In this document: positions 39,901-51,511 of the stretch, piece after piece | Numbering within the stretch: position 1 is the stretch's first letter | Layout: every line of letters starts with the position of its first letter | Origin: Trema orientale | Taxonomy: Eukaryota > Streptophyta > Magnoliopsida > Rosales > Cannabaceae | Assembly: GCA_002914845.1 (NCBI GenBank) | Contig: JXTC01000062.1 | Coordinates: 76,782-140,781, forward strand | Direction: 5' to 3' | Length of the DNA: 64,000 nt | Notes under the pieces: model-generated | Told to the model about the DNA's origin: nothing | Databases searched by the model: none | What the model saw: only the letters and a program-made list of their open reading frames with translations | Position numbers and translations under genes: made by a program

Positions 39901-40267
39901 AAACTTTACAATTAATATAATAAATATAACTTGACTCAATAAATAAACATTCAACAGTAACTTTAGCTACTTTAGCTACAAGCCTACAATGTTTGAAAAA
40001 AGTAGCATAATATACGGCTTGTGTCCTTATGTTTTAAGTCAAAAGATAGCTAAAGTAAAAAATATAGGTTTTTTTATACTTTTTAAATTTTTTATTTGAT
40101 TTTATCAAAATCCACCTTTGATCAAAACATCTGAGTCAAAAAGAAGTCCCTAAAATAATTTATAATATTAATATATACAAAAAAAATTTGGGGCCTTGTT
40201 GAATTGGGGGTCTTAGGCGCAAGAACCTATACTGCCTATAAATTCAGTATAGGTTCAGCCGGCCCTG
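36945..40267 (-). mobile_element. hAT superfamily DNA transposon, complete end to end
   Basis: The terminal inverted repeats are CAGGGCCGGCTCAAA on the left (from 36945) and, reading inward, CAGGGCCGGCTGAAC on the right (ending 40267). The exact 8-bp target duplication ATCTCAAC is at 36937-36944 and 40268-40275, the length expected of hAT. The 3323-bp element carries a transposase gene on the - strand, now broken. Just inside the right end is a small hairpin, AACCTATACTG with CAGTATAGGTT (40225-40256). The insertion lies 0.8 kb past RECQL2 and about 0.5 kb before the nsLTP start. Confidence 0.95.
37007..39530 (-). pseudogene. hAT transposase, zinc finger MYM-type 1-like (DUF4371) family, disrupted
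   Basis: The start is the ATG at 39530 (MSNRKYPFRYEKLKKKRK), a typical lysine-rich start for this family. Next comes a TTF-type zinc-finger region with paired cysteines (VYCFCCELF, near 39000), a DUF4371 part (39061-38123), and a C-terminal hAT dimerisation region (IPVTVVSAERSFSKQKLIKS, near 37200). Breaks seen: loss of frame between 39327 and 39061, an in-frame TAG at 38638-38636, stops after LILCLC near 38123 and across 38120-38014, and a one-base shift at about 37406 next to a TAA at 37410. The product cannot be made whole as it stands, so the copy is non-autonomous although its ends could still be used in trans. Confidence 0.92.
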
Positions 40268-40620
40268 ATCTCAACTCTCAACTAATACGTGCAATTTGTG
40301 CTTTCATTAACTTGAGATTTTTCGAAGTCTAGTGCCTCCCTTTATATGTTGAAAGCATATTGGAAACCAAAGTAATTGTTTTAAATATACATATTCCAGG
40401 ATGACAAAACTAATTAAAGAGTTTTTACTGCTCTTAATCTATATTTGCTTCTGTATATGGGATCCATCAGTAGTTAGGACGTAAACTTCCTCTTTAGAAT
40501 AATCAAGTTTCTCAACCGTTGGTATTATTATACAGAGAGCTAAAGACAATAAGAAAGGAATTAAAATTCATTAAATTCACTGTAACTACCAACAATAACT
40601 ACCTCTTCATTCTCCAACGC

Positions 40621-40661
40621 ACACGTGTCCTCCATTTAAGCTCCAACTTTACCTATTTAAA
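40621..40661 (+). promoter_or_regulatory. nsLTP promoter: ABRE/G-box and TATA
   Basis: ACACGTGTCC (40621-40630) is a strong ABA-response element with a CACGTG core. TATTTAAA (40654-40661) is a TATA-like box about 110 bases before the ATG. ABA or drought induction is common for nsLTP genes; here it is inferred from the motif. Confidence 0.55.
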
Positions 40662-40769
40662 CATCACAAAACCTATTATCTTCACCACTCATACCCCAAC
40701 TTTTAGGTCAACAATCTAAAAGACTTTTACTAAACATAGTGTTCATTTTTGCTAGCTTTTGTCTTGACA

Positions 40770-41490
40770 ATGGCAAGCTCTGTAGCTCTCAAGCTTACTT
40801 GCATGGTGGTCATGTGCATGGTGGTAGGTGCACCTATAGCCCAGGCCATAACATGTGGCCAAGTGGCGACCTACGTGTCGCCATGCATATCGTACCTAAG
40901 AACCGGCGGGACGGTTCCAGGGACATGCTGCAGTGGGGTCCGGAGCCTAAACAGCGCGGCGGCTACCACGGCGGACCGCCAGGCTACGTGCCGGTGCTTG
41001 GTTACTGCTGCTAGTAATTTGCCAGGACTTAACCCTACTCTCATCTCCAGTCTCCCTTCGGCTTGTGGGGTTTCCCTTCCTTTCAAAATCAGCTCTTCCA
41101 CCAATTGCAACAAGTAATATACTTGTTATCGTTTAACTTTATCTTGAGCAAATATCATTTCAGCGTTGAGATTTGGCGACAGATCGTGTTAATTAAGTGC
41201 ATGTTTAGGAGTAAGATGGTTTTAATTAAGTGGTCACGTGACATTGTTGTTGAAGAGTACATGAAAGTAGGTCAAAGTCCTATATTTTTTTTTAATCTAC
41301 ATAAGTGTTAGTTAATATTATCTGATACGTTACATCCGTATGAATTGCTTAAAATTAGTTAGTACTTTCTCTAAATTGTCGTAATTGTGTAGTATAAATC
41401 CATGTTAAGAGACTTTTTGCAAACTCATTTTCTAATGTGTGTGTGTATATATATATTTTTAATCCTTGTTTGTTTTGCAGCATCAAGTGA
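40770..41490 (+). CDS. type-1 non-specific lipid transfer protein (nsLTP1)
   Basis: A small secreted protein that binds lipids in a hydrophobic tunnel, with roles in cuticle and defence. Exons 40770-41113 and 41481-41490 give 354 nt, 117 aa. A 26-residue signal peptide ending PIAQA precedes a 91-aa mature protein starting ITCGQV. The eight cysteines fall at mature positions 3, 13, 27, 28, 48, 50, 73 and 87, exactly the type-1 pattern (C, C, CC, CRC, C, C), with conserved D43 and R44. The start ATG follows GACA; an upstream in-frame alternative start is not ATG. The intron lies just before the stop, as in many type-1 genes: spliced, the tail is NCNNIK; unspliced, it is NCNK followed by TAA. 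The 3' poly(A) signal is near 41719. A broken relative lies 4.4 kb downstream. Confidence 0.95.
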
Positions 41491-41718
41491 AGTTACAGGA
41501 CGAGCAAGTAATTGGGCACAGGCGCGACCGCGGGTGTGATGCGAGAATAAAGTGGATGTTTATAATAAATCCTTACATTAATTAGTTCATCTTGTGTGGG
41601 GATTATGATGTGTCTTTTAATTTGTCTTATATGTATGTTCGTATTGTTCGTCTAATCCGGTGTGTTTTGTTAACCTTTTATGTTAACGTTTAGCACTTTC
41701 TATGTACTACTTAATTTT

Positions 41719-41724
41719 AATAAA
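41719..41724 (+). terminator. poly(A) signal candidate for the nsLTP gene
   Basis: AATAAA about 230 bases past the spliced stop; another AATAAA lies at 41546-41551. Which is used cannot be decided. Confidence 0.4.
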
Positions 41725-41749
41725 TAAGATTTGTACTATATACGATTAA

Positions 41750-44700
41750 TAACTATCTATATATATATTTAATACTTCCTTAAGAACAACCTGCCTTTCT
41801 TTCATCCAAGATTGAAAGCTAGCACCAATTAAAATCATAAGCTGGTTTTCCATGTTACCAAGTGAGCTTGCTTATGATCACCATGAAGAGTAAGGTTTAC
41901 GTTTTTCCTTCGACTTGTTATCCGTATACATAATGACCATGTAAACTCATACAAATTAATCGGCTATAAATTAATGTGTAAACACACTTACTCATATGTA
42001 TCATACATATGTACTTTTATTGGTCCTCTCATCATAATTTAGATTTGTGTTATTTATTTGTTTATTTATTTTCCTTCTACATCTAGAATTTCTAATATTC
42101 AAATCTAGAAAAATTCATGTCATTAAAGATCATTTTCTGTTGAAAGATCTGTCATTATATCGATCAAAAGAGTTATTTCGGATGGTGGATGGCGATAATT
42201 TGAAAGAACTAAAGATATTTTATGGTAGAATTCTAATTAAATTTCATGTGGATTAGTGTGTGTGTGCCATCTATATTTTTTATGGAATTTTCTTTAGACA
42301 GTTTGATCAATTGTTTATTGTTATAGTTTTATATAGAAACAAAAGTAATTTTTATTGGGTAGAATATATGATCTCGTTTTCAAATGATATTTGCACATAT
42401 AATAAACCCTATATGACCTTGTTTTAAAATCTTGTTTTCAAGTGAGATTTTTTTTTTTTTTTTTGAAATGACTAACGAAGTGAGATTTTAGACTTAATTT
42501 ATAACTGAATTGTAACTTAAAACTTCTCAGCACATATATATATAATACTGTAACTAAAACTAAAAAAGTGAGTTGAGTTTAATTTATTTAAAAATACGAG
42601 GTAGTATTAGCACACTGCAGGTAATTCAGACATACAAATTAACTAAGAACTGGGGAGCCATCCAAATCTTTGCATCAATAGATGCACTAAATGCAAGCAA
42701 TAATAGTACATCAGTAATGATTATATAATCTGTGTAACTACATTTGAATTAAAATAACAAAGTAATTGAAAAACCACTTTCATATTTATAAAACATATGG
42801 AACCACAATTGTTAGTAGAAAGTATGATGATACATAGGGTCAATTATTGGAAGCAAATGTTGTTGACAATGTACTTGCTATTATTATTCTGAACCATAAT
42901 AAAAAACAAGTTCTTTTTCAGGGTATGTCAATGCATGCTCTTCTTTGGGCAAGGATTCAATCTAGCTCGCTTCACATAAAATTAGCAACATTAAATAACT
43001 TCTATGTGAGACTGTAAGAGAGTAATATATTAATTAGGCAAGATCGATTAATTAACCAAAACAATTTTACACTAAGTTAAAATCCGTACTCAGCAAAATT
43101 GATGGCTTTACCCCCTACACATGGATGTATGGGTGTTTGCGGTGTTGGTGTGGTTTTACGGTGAATTAGTGAAAATAATCCACCAGCTCCATATGCAGTT
43201 AAAACACGTCTTTTTTATCATGCATTTAACATTTATAGAGCTAATAAGACCGCCCTCCAGAAATATGCGATGTAGTATGGTTACAATCCTATCATAAATT
43301 AAAGCTTATTTGTTGATTATGATACAAAAATATACATATATGTAAACATAAACAATTAAAATATTTTGAAATTAACCCTTCAAAACAAATATTTTGAAAT
43401 CAATTTATGTTAAGGGTATATGGTCCAAATATCTTATTAAAATTTTACACTCGGAAAAGTGTATAGAAGAAACTATTTATCCTTTTATAAATTGACGTAC
43501 GTACGTAGAAGAGTTATTATATATGTATGGACATATATATAAATAGGTACCAATTCATTAAGTATTTTTTTTAACCTATTTACAATAAATATTATTTTAC
43601 TCAATTACAATTCATATGCACGTTTTTTCATAATAAAAGTAGAAAAATAAAAATATTAAATAATATATATTTATTTTTATTTTTTTTAACTATTCAAATT
43701 ATGATATTCGTAAATAATGATTTAAAATTTGAAAAAAAAAAAATACCTATGAACAGGTTAAAAAAAAATAATACCGACTGGATATATAGACAACCATACA
43801 AGTACGCAACTACGCATACCATTGCATGAAATAAGCGTATGTGTGTGTGAAGCTTGGCATGAAAATTTGATGATGAAGTACTTAATTAGGAGCTTCAAAG
43901 ACAAGTCCATATACATGTTTTTACATGGTAGCCCAACCCCAACAACCTGGGTACGGCTCATCGTAAACTGAGTAAAATTTCTCCCACAAAAGGAAAACGA
44001 TCATAAATTGGAACTGGCCAGCAACCGCGCGTCATAAATTTCATCACCACTGTATAGTAATTAGTAAAGTAGTTGTCTGATCTGATCAGAATTTTATGTT
44101 GTGCCGTACTTTAGGCCCCATTCAAAATTTCAAAGGTTTATTCGTTTGCATGCATACAATAAATGCCTGTTTCATCACATTACATTTATTGCGACAGGTC
44201 ACTTAATCAACCAATTTCGCCTTATCAATTACCGTAGTGAAATTTCACAACGACTTTACTAATAGGAGTGCACATGTCATATGTGGTTGTACACTTGGTA
44301 CAATTAATGTAGTCCAGCGTAACAACTCTCTGAGAAAGGAAAATTCACCACTATGTTGGTGCTTGGTCCAACTAACCACTGTGCTAAAAAGAACATGACC
44401 CAACTCAATGTCACGCGGCAGAGGCAGTCAGTTAATGGGCCGGTGCAACTAGTGCTCGAGAACAGCTGGTAGTCGTGGTAATGCCAATTTCAGCACTTCC
44501 CTATTTCCCAATTAACTTTCCAAAAAAGTACGTGATTTTTCCTCTAGCCCAATCACATTCTGACATGCAATCTGAGACAAGTAGGATTTTAAATCACTAT
44601 CTTAAAATAATGTCGAATTAGGTATTAAGAAAGAAAATCATAATAGTGCTGCTAAACACGAATAGTGATGTTCATGACTCGGATCTTTTACTATGCAAAA

Positions 44701-45040
44701 TTGTTAAATATCACTAGTGGGCAATCGTTCATACTAATTTTCAACGGGTCAAATTTCGTATCATAAAAATATTCGTATAGAAACCTAGACGATAGGATGT
44801 CGGTTCCAAACAAATATGTGATTGTGCAGTAAAATTTTTTATGACAGAAGTCTGAAAACCTACTTCTACCTCCGCCCCGCCTCTCAAGTATTAAGTGCAA
44901 CTATTTAACCTGCTCAACCACAATTCCCCAAGCAACGAAACAAATCCAACTACCAACATTACTGGAAGGTGGAACCTCACTAACACTAACATAGTGATGC
45001 AGACTTGCACTTCTACATTTTCGGCCCACTTACAGAACTA
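41750..45040. other. intergenic between the two nsLTP copies
   Basis: About 3.3 kb without a supported gene. It is AT-rich with a poly-T run at 42448-42464 and a MITE-like inverted repeat at 43568-43762. No tRNA or other structured RNA was recognised. Confidence 0.5.
43568..43762. mobile_element. small AT-rich MITE-like element
   Basis: The left end TTTTTTTAACCTATTTA pairs with the right end, reverse complement TTTTTTTTAACCTGTTCATA. The interior (CAATTACAATTCATATGCAC, TATTTATTTTTATTTTTTTT, ATTCAAATTATGATA) is shared in order with 62745-62935. No coding; target duplication obscured by homopolymers. Confidence 0.45.
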
Positions 45041-45140
45041 TTTTTCCCTATATAAAAATTCAATCGATCTCCTAATAAGACTCGACCTGAACTATAGTGT
45101 CTTACAATACTTTCTGTTCCCAACATAGTAACATATCATA

Positions 45141-45924
45141 ATGGCAAGCTCTTGGCTTTTTAAATTGGCTAGCCTAGCCTTAGCCTGATGGTAATCGCAT
45201 GCACAGAATTGGCATGCGGCCAGGTGGTGAGGTTCTGACACCATGCATTTCCTATGTGGCAAATGGCGGGACAGTGCCAGCCGCTTGTTGCAATGGGATC
45301 AGGACACTTTACGGCCGGGCGCAGACCATAGCTGACCGCCAGGGCGTGGGCGTCTGCAAGTGTGTGAAGGACGACATCAGCAGCTTTTCTTATAACGGTT
45401 ATGATGTTGATCTTGACGCGGGACTTCCAAGCAAGTGCGGTGTGAACCTCCCTTACAAGATCAGCCCCTCCACTGACTGCCAGAGGTATGACCATCCCTA
45501 ATTTTAGGTAGGAGCTTGTGACTAAGTTTGCACATACGTATACTATATGTGATGCATCTTGAGATCCATCTCAATGATCTTGTGCAACTAATATTAAATA
45601 CGAGAAAATTATCTTAATAACTGAGGTGACAACTTTGTATGCTAATATTTTTCTGAAACTTAAAATACTAGTAAAAAATTATCATAATAACTGAGGTGAC
45701 AACTTTGTACTTAATATTTTTCTGAAACTTAAAATATTAGTACCATATACCGAATATATAAATGCAGTCAACAATTTTCATATCTTATTATTTAGGAAAG
45801 AAGCTTGATGCCGATAGTATTAAATATTAATTCAAGAAAATAAGGAACTTTTAACTATTCTTTAGTAATTAACTTTGTCAAATTTTTGCTGTCTATATTA
45901 ATTTGCAGTGTCAAGTTAAGTTGA
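45141..45924 (+). pseudogene. frameshifted type-1 nsLTP gene copy
   Basis: This has the layout of the intact nsLTP at 40770: a TATA box (TATATAAA, 45050-45057), ATGGCAAGC start, signal-peptide region, eight cysteine codons, and an intron (45486-45908) just before the stop with a GTATGA donor and a TTTGCAG acceptor. The reading frame breaks twice: near 45180-45190 inside the signal peptide (MASSWLFKLASLALA then TGA) and near 45230 between GQVV and the EVLTPCIS segment. The C-terminal three quarters (EVLTPCISYV to STDCQ) stays open and keeps all later cysteines, so the damage is recent or limited. It is not a retrocopy, since the intron is kept. Confidence 0.85.
45604..45742 (+). repeat. two tandem 68-70 bp units in the nsLTP pseudogene intron
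   Basis: The text TAATAACTGAGGTGACAACT followed by TTTTTCTGAAACTTAAAATA occurs twice in a row (45604-45672, 45673-45742) with few differences. Confidence 0.85.
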
Positions 45925-45998
45925 CGCGGACAGAGGGTTTCTAAGCCGGATGCCCAGATATATCATGGTTTTAGAATAAATAAATGCTTAGTCCACCT

Positions 45999-46212
45999 TG
46001 CCGAAGTGGATTGAATCAAGTAGTAAGAACACCCACTATTTAGGATTTCGGTCTTAAATTTGAGTCACACTCAGGACATGCCTGAAAACCTATTATCCCT
46101 AATGGAATGGGGTGCGAATTCGGTAGTAGTAAGTATTTTTCTTTAATTTGTAATAAGTAGAGATCATTAGTTAAGCCTCATTTTTTATTTTTTATTTTTT
46201 ATTTTTAAAAAG
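45999..46212 (+). mobile_element. tRNA-derived SINE next to the nsLTP pseudogene
   Basis: An exact 14-bp target duplication, TGCTTAGTCCACCT, lies at 45985-45998 and 46213-46226. A Pol III style promoter is visible: an A-box-like part near GTGGATTGAATCAAG and a B-box-like TTTGAGTCACAC about 60 bases further on. The right end is a T/A-rich tract (TTTTTTATTTTTTATTTTTA). About 214 bp, a normal plant SINE size. Confidence 0.8.
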
Positions 46213-46226
46213 TGCTTAGTCCACCT

Positions 46227-47433
46227 AAGTCTCTACTGAGGATACTGTAGTACAGTACTACTTTAGTAAAATAACTAGTTTTGTCGTCTGTAACTAAGTT
46301 GATGGGTTTCCGATAGTACGTACGTAGTCCTAGTTTGTTTTATTTACTCTACGTAGACAACTCTTACGTAACTTCGATGGAGCAAGCACTTTTGTCTCGT
46401 TCCTAAAGTCAGTGTCACCAATCGAATTTCCATCCCGGCCTCTGATTAAAGTAAAATATCAGCTGATAAATGATAAAGAAAAGAAAAACAGAGTTATGGA
46501 AAGAAAGGGTATAGCAAAGAAAAAATCGTTAAGAACAAGCAATTATTTCATGGAAAGGAAAAGACTGAACAAATTAAATTTGTACTGAACTGATCTACAC
46601 ATAATATGTTCAGTAGCATATGAAGCAGGAAAGGAGGAAGTGCTATGGCTCATTAACCCAATGGAATTAATCACAATATTAGCACCATGATATAATACAG
46701 TTCATGATAGTTTACCATAACATGCTAAATTAAATATTAGTAACTTCATACATCAATAAGACATTATAAATGGCTTGGAATGGGAAAACTTCCAATGAAT
46801 TAAATGTTTGTTTCGTTGCAATATCCTTAAATACATAGATTGGTTTCAAACCATTGAACATGCCTAACCCAAAGTTTAACGAAGAAAATTTCCGTTCGAA
46901 AAATGCCCAACCAAACACGAACACACATAAATAGTAAATTTTTCCTTTTTATTAAAAAATAAGTAAAATAAAATGAAACCGGTATTTAGCTACTGGACAA
47001 CGTTAATGCTTCAATCAAGTAAATTCTCATAGCAAAAGAGAAAGCATTAAAATTTGATAACAGAAAACTTCTTGGTTTAGCTGCTAATTGCCTACAAATG
47101 GAGAAAGTCCTAACATCAAAGCAAGACCACATGAATTTCAACAAATGCGATGAAACATTGCAATAGAATCTTGGCGTACCTAGAAAGGTTACACAGGGTT
47201 CTTGTAACTTGAACATCCCTGCTACGTTCTAATATTGCTACTCATACCATAAATAAGGGGAATCCCTGCAAATTGGATGAGTTAAATTAATTAGTTCCAA
47301 ACTGGAATACATAAATTCACATCCAACGAACAAAATCACTAAGTTGAAGCAGAAGGTGAACTTACAATCAATTGGGCTGAGATAGATCAGAAACCGGGTA
47401 CATTTTAATGTTGATTAGATGGGAAAACAATCT
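46227..47433. other. intergenic downstream of both neighbours
   Basis: No gene, tRNA or clear element ends were found in this 1.2 kb between the nsLTP pseudogene with its SINE and the 3' UTR of the plant mobile domain gene. Confidence 0.5.
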
Positions 47434-47439
47434 TTTATT
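47434..47439 (-). terminator. poly(A) signal candidate for the plant mobile domain gene
   Basis: AATAAA on the - strand about 480 bases past the stop codon. Nearer AT-rich variants exist, so this is only a candidate. Confidence 0.25.
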
Positions 47440-47919
47440 TGCATGAATAGAAAAATGTAACAATACAAGAAAAGAATTTCAATTTGCATTCTCTGTGATA
47501 TAAGTTATGGACTAGTTTCTGTACATGTGCATTGTCTACAAGTTACAAAACCAAGTGACCACAAGATTATATAGCAGTACCCGATCATTACATTCTTTAC
47601 CTTGAACACTTGGTTTCTTTTTTAGCTAATGAGAGAACCTTTACTTAGAAGAATAAAAATATACATATAAAGCACTCTGTTCCATGTTTCACTTGAAAGG
47701 TCAAAAGAGAACCCAAATCAGATTTAAGTCGGGAAGTTCTATTGACTGCAGCACACATGGATTAAATAAGCAATCATCATCAAAAGCTGGGTTAAAATTG
47801 TGATACAAACGGAGGAATTGAAAGTTTCCAGCACCTGGAAACATCAGAAGAAAAGTATGTGTCATGGAAAAATTGAAAAGTAGACGAAGCATAAGATAGA
47901 TGATATTACTCTGTTTTAC

Positions 47920-50254
47920 CTAATCTTGGGTAGGTTTCGAATCTTCACTAACACTAATATCCTCGTAAAAGACAAGTTTCTCCAGTCGAACAACAAGTTC
48001 GTTTGCCGACAAACTTAGGCATTGGTTTTCTCTTCTCAACTCGTCTATTTCTCTCATTAATTGTACATTCTTCTCTTCTAACCGTGAACCTGACAACATA
48101 TTATTTCTTAAAAGTCCATTTTCCCTTCTAAGCTCGTGTATCTCCTTCTCCAATTCCATGTTTTTCTCTTCCAACGTCCGAACTCTGGTTCTCAAATCCT
48201 CTTCCTGAGTCGAACAAATTCCATATTAATGACAGGATATTGAACATTCAATCAACAACAAACAAGAATATATTCTCACATCACCAATAACAATGATCAC
48301 GCTAGCATCATTTGGCAGGGCTACAGGCTTTGGTTGCTTATGCATCTTTGAAATGCAACCTGATGTAGATGGGCATTCTATTACGTCTGTGAAAACCTCA
48401 GACACACTATCTGCCAGTTTGTCCAAATTGATGTCCCGTTCGCTTTGTCCTTCATTCATGGAACTTCTTTCAGACCCAGTTTCCACTTCAATAACCAAAG
48501 GATTCATCGTTTGAGGTATGGCACCCAAGTCATTGTCCTGCAATATAGACAATTCCCTTCCTTCAAACGAGTCCAAATTCAGTAACAAGAGAATTTTTTT
48601 GGAACAACTTTGAAAAGAAAAAAGATAATTTAGTTACATAAAAGTCCAGTCAATATTATGAGTACAGGTGGAATGGATGCATGAAAAAGGTAAAAAGTAA
48701 CTCACAGTAACAATTGGGAAAACTATACAAGAGTTTTCTGCTTCAGAATGTTCTTTCCCCGAACTTTGTGCCTCCAATAATTCTTTAATTATGCCTACTT
48801 CTGACTCCAAAGAAGTTGGTTGAAGCTCCCAAGTCACCTAATATAGTTATAAGCCAGCCAAGGGCAAGTTCAGACCGTTAAAATACTCCACAGAAACCAT
48901 ACGTAGTGCAAATAGTAAATGCTTCAATTACCTGATGATCCTGTAGATCCTTAAACTTTGACACGATCTGTTGTCTATTAAGGGATCTACTTTTATCCCA
49001 TTGGCACACACGAGGAAATGCAACGGAGCTACCCAACAGGGAAGGCCGAGCTATGTCAATATGCTCAAAAGACCACATCTGCAAAGAATTATAAGACAAA
49101 CGTTCAGCATTATGTTACTGAAACAGAAACTAAAAAATAAAAAATAAATACTAATAATAATAAGAATAAAATCAAACAGAAAAGAAACAGAAGACGAAAA
49201 CAAAAACAAAAACAAACCCACTTGGAGAAATAGAAGACAACCTCCCACGTATTGGACATTCATCATCTTTCTTTGATGTAACCAACTAAATAAATCCTTG
49301 AGAACAGCTGCACCCCACGCAAATTGACAAATATTGTCGACATATCTGAGCAAAGAAAGATAACGCGAATCCACCGTTCCATTTGCATTTGGGAAGAGAA
49401 AAGTTCCAAATGTATATAGCAAAAAAGTTCTTACGAAGTCGTCGTCGCAAATCCCGCAAAAGGAATCAAGTTTACTCTCTAGGGAGGAAACTGTGATCTT
49501 CCTCTTCCAAATAACAGCACCATATTTGCTTTCTTGATCGATAAAAGGCTCTTTATCGTTGAGAATTACGGGAGAACCAACAACGCGCAAACCCAATACA
49601 AGGGCAACGTCCAGCAAACTCAGACGAATTTCACCTTGAGGAAGTAGAAAAGCTTGTCTGTCAATATCCCATCTCCTCATCAACTCATCTAACAAGTTTT
49701 TATTAAGCCTCTGGTTCGGAATCAGTAGCAGATTCCCAAAACCTAGCTTTTCTAATACTGCCCTTTGATTATCAGATAGTCTTGTTACTTGCTTAAGGAA
49801 CGATGGTAAGGAAAATCGAGTACTGAAATTTCCAGTCTGCACAAACGATATGAACAGCTCTAGTTTAAAAATTAACACCACGGCAACAGAGATCTCCACA
49901 ACAATTTCGTAATCGAAAACCGAAACACCTCGAAGCAAAACCAGTTATTCACTTTTTTTTTTCCCCTCTCTCGATTGAATTTTCCTGCCGTTTCTAACAA
50001 CTTTCTCACTAACCAAACAGGAATCACAACTAGATAATCAAGCAAAGTGAGGTGGGGAAAAAGATCAAGGAATCAAAAAGAATTAATCATCTAATTTCCC
50101 TCTCTCGTTTGAATTTTCTTATCGCTTCTAACAATTTTCTCGTTAACCAAACAGGAATTACAAAGAAGCAAATTAGAAAAAAAAAAAAAAAAGAGGGTAC
50201 CGAATTGCGAGCATCGGTAGCTGCAATGGAAGATTTTCTCGCCGCCTTTACCAT
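47920..50254 (-). CDS. plant mobile domain protein (MAIN-like/aminotransferase-like) with coiled-coil tail
   Basis: Plant mobile domain (PMD) proteins are nuclear plant proteins tied to genome integrity and silencing; the domain is shared with some transposons. Six exons on the - strand: 50254-50201, 49836-49222, 49078-48932, 48837-48706, 48537-48280, 48204-47920. All junctions are phase 0. Total 1491 nt, 496 aa, uninterrupted. The N-terminus is basic (MVKAARKSS). The PMD fold covers about 25-260, with hallmark text LLDELMRRWDIDRQAFLLP and GEIRLSLLDVALVLGLRVVG, then WKRKI and the YVDNICQFAWGAAVLKDLF segment. A Ser/Glu-rich linker follows. Residues about 406-480 form a leucine heptad coiled coil made of two similar units (LEEKNMELEKEIHELRREN; LEEKNVQLMREIDELRREN). 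This is a small member; no transposase domain accompanies it. Function is inferred from family. Confidence 0.92.
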
Positions 50255-51511
50255 CTAGAAGCACACGATTCCAAGAAAATAAAAATTTTCCGAGAAAATT
50301 TGAGAAAGTGTGTGCGAGGACTGAAGAGGCGTTCGAGGGGTTTAACGAAAGCTTGTGAGAGAAGCTTTGGATGTGAAATTTGAGCGCCAACGGAGAGGTC
50401 CTGAGTGCATTTTGTATTTTTAAAACTTTTTACACGGTAAGTATACAGTGTACTTCAGTCACACGGATTATTTGGTATTGATTTTGTCTCATTCGTTTAC
50501 TTACCACCACGAATGCTTCGACTTATTTGGAGTTTGTTGACCCGATGTCCAATTAGGCAGATATGTTTAATGGTGATAAATCAAATATATAAAAATTAAT
50601 CAGATTTTGCCAAAGATAATTGTGTTTCATGGTCGTTACCTCAATTTCTGAAAAATGTAGAGAGGAAAGAAAAAAAAAAAGGAAATTAGACCATCTGTAA
50701 GTGTCAAATGCATTTTTGTCCTTATTCATCAATAGCTTATCAAAAGTAGAGTTTTATCGAAAATGACACTTTAAAAATGAATTAGTTTGCGAAGCACCAA
50801 AAAATATATAAGAGAGAAAATATTATTTGTATGTCTTTGAGTTTAATTATAATGTCTTTAGGCCGTACTAACTTATGATTTGAGGCAAAGGGTACGTGAA
50901 AGACATGAAGAACTTACAAATCTCAAATGAAATAGAGGTCAGCCAGACCATATGACCCCCTAGACCCCTTATATTATTTCTTGAGGTACAGAGACAAAAA
51001 TTGGGAGCTAGGAGGTCTGCTTCATCACCAGACCTAGGACAATTGTATGCATGGGTCCCAATAAGCTTTACACTTCAAGCAACATGTCAACCTTAATGAT
51101 CCAAAGAGATATCAGGTACGAGCATCAAAAAGGATCTCAGGTATCAGTGGTCTTTAGAATAATGACGACTCAACGTAAAAAGCTGCAAAAGGCATCTCTC
51201 CACTATTATATGAACTGAGTGTTGCCTCCCTTTTATCTCTGCAAGCACGAGTTTATGGGAGAGAGACACACGTTAATCATTAGACTACTAAACCCTAGAT
51301 CATTTATCTCTCTACAAATACTATGCTTTGTATTTCATTTGATTTAATCGTCTCTTCTATATGTTTTGCCTTTATTCTTTTGAGTATCGAAATATCTTGA
51401 ACATGATAACTACCATCTTTTGATTTCGTTGCTTGACACAGAATACATCTAGAAGCGACGAGGACAAGTGGACAATTAGAAACAACCCCAACAAGTGCTA
51501 TGCTCAATTAT

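Noticed and set aside
49051-49200. Hydrophobic extension of the plant mobile domain exon reading FLFLFSSSVSFLF
   Set aside because: This is intron 2 read through; the donor after CTCCAA and the acceptor before ATGTGG restore the family sequence.
50880-51500. Possible retroelement end (less AT-rich tract)
   Set aside because: No terminal repeats, primer site or coding motif could be identified, so no element is called.
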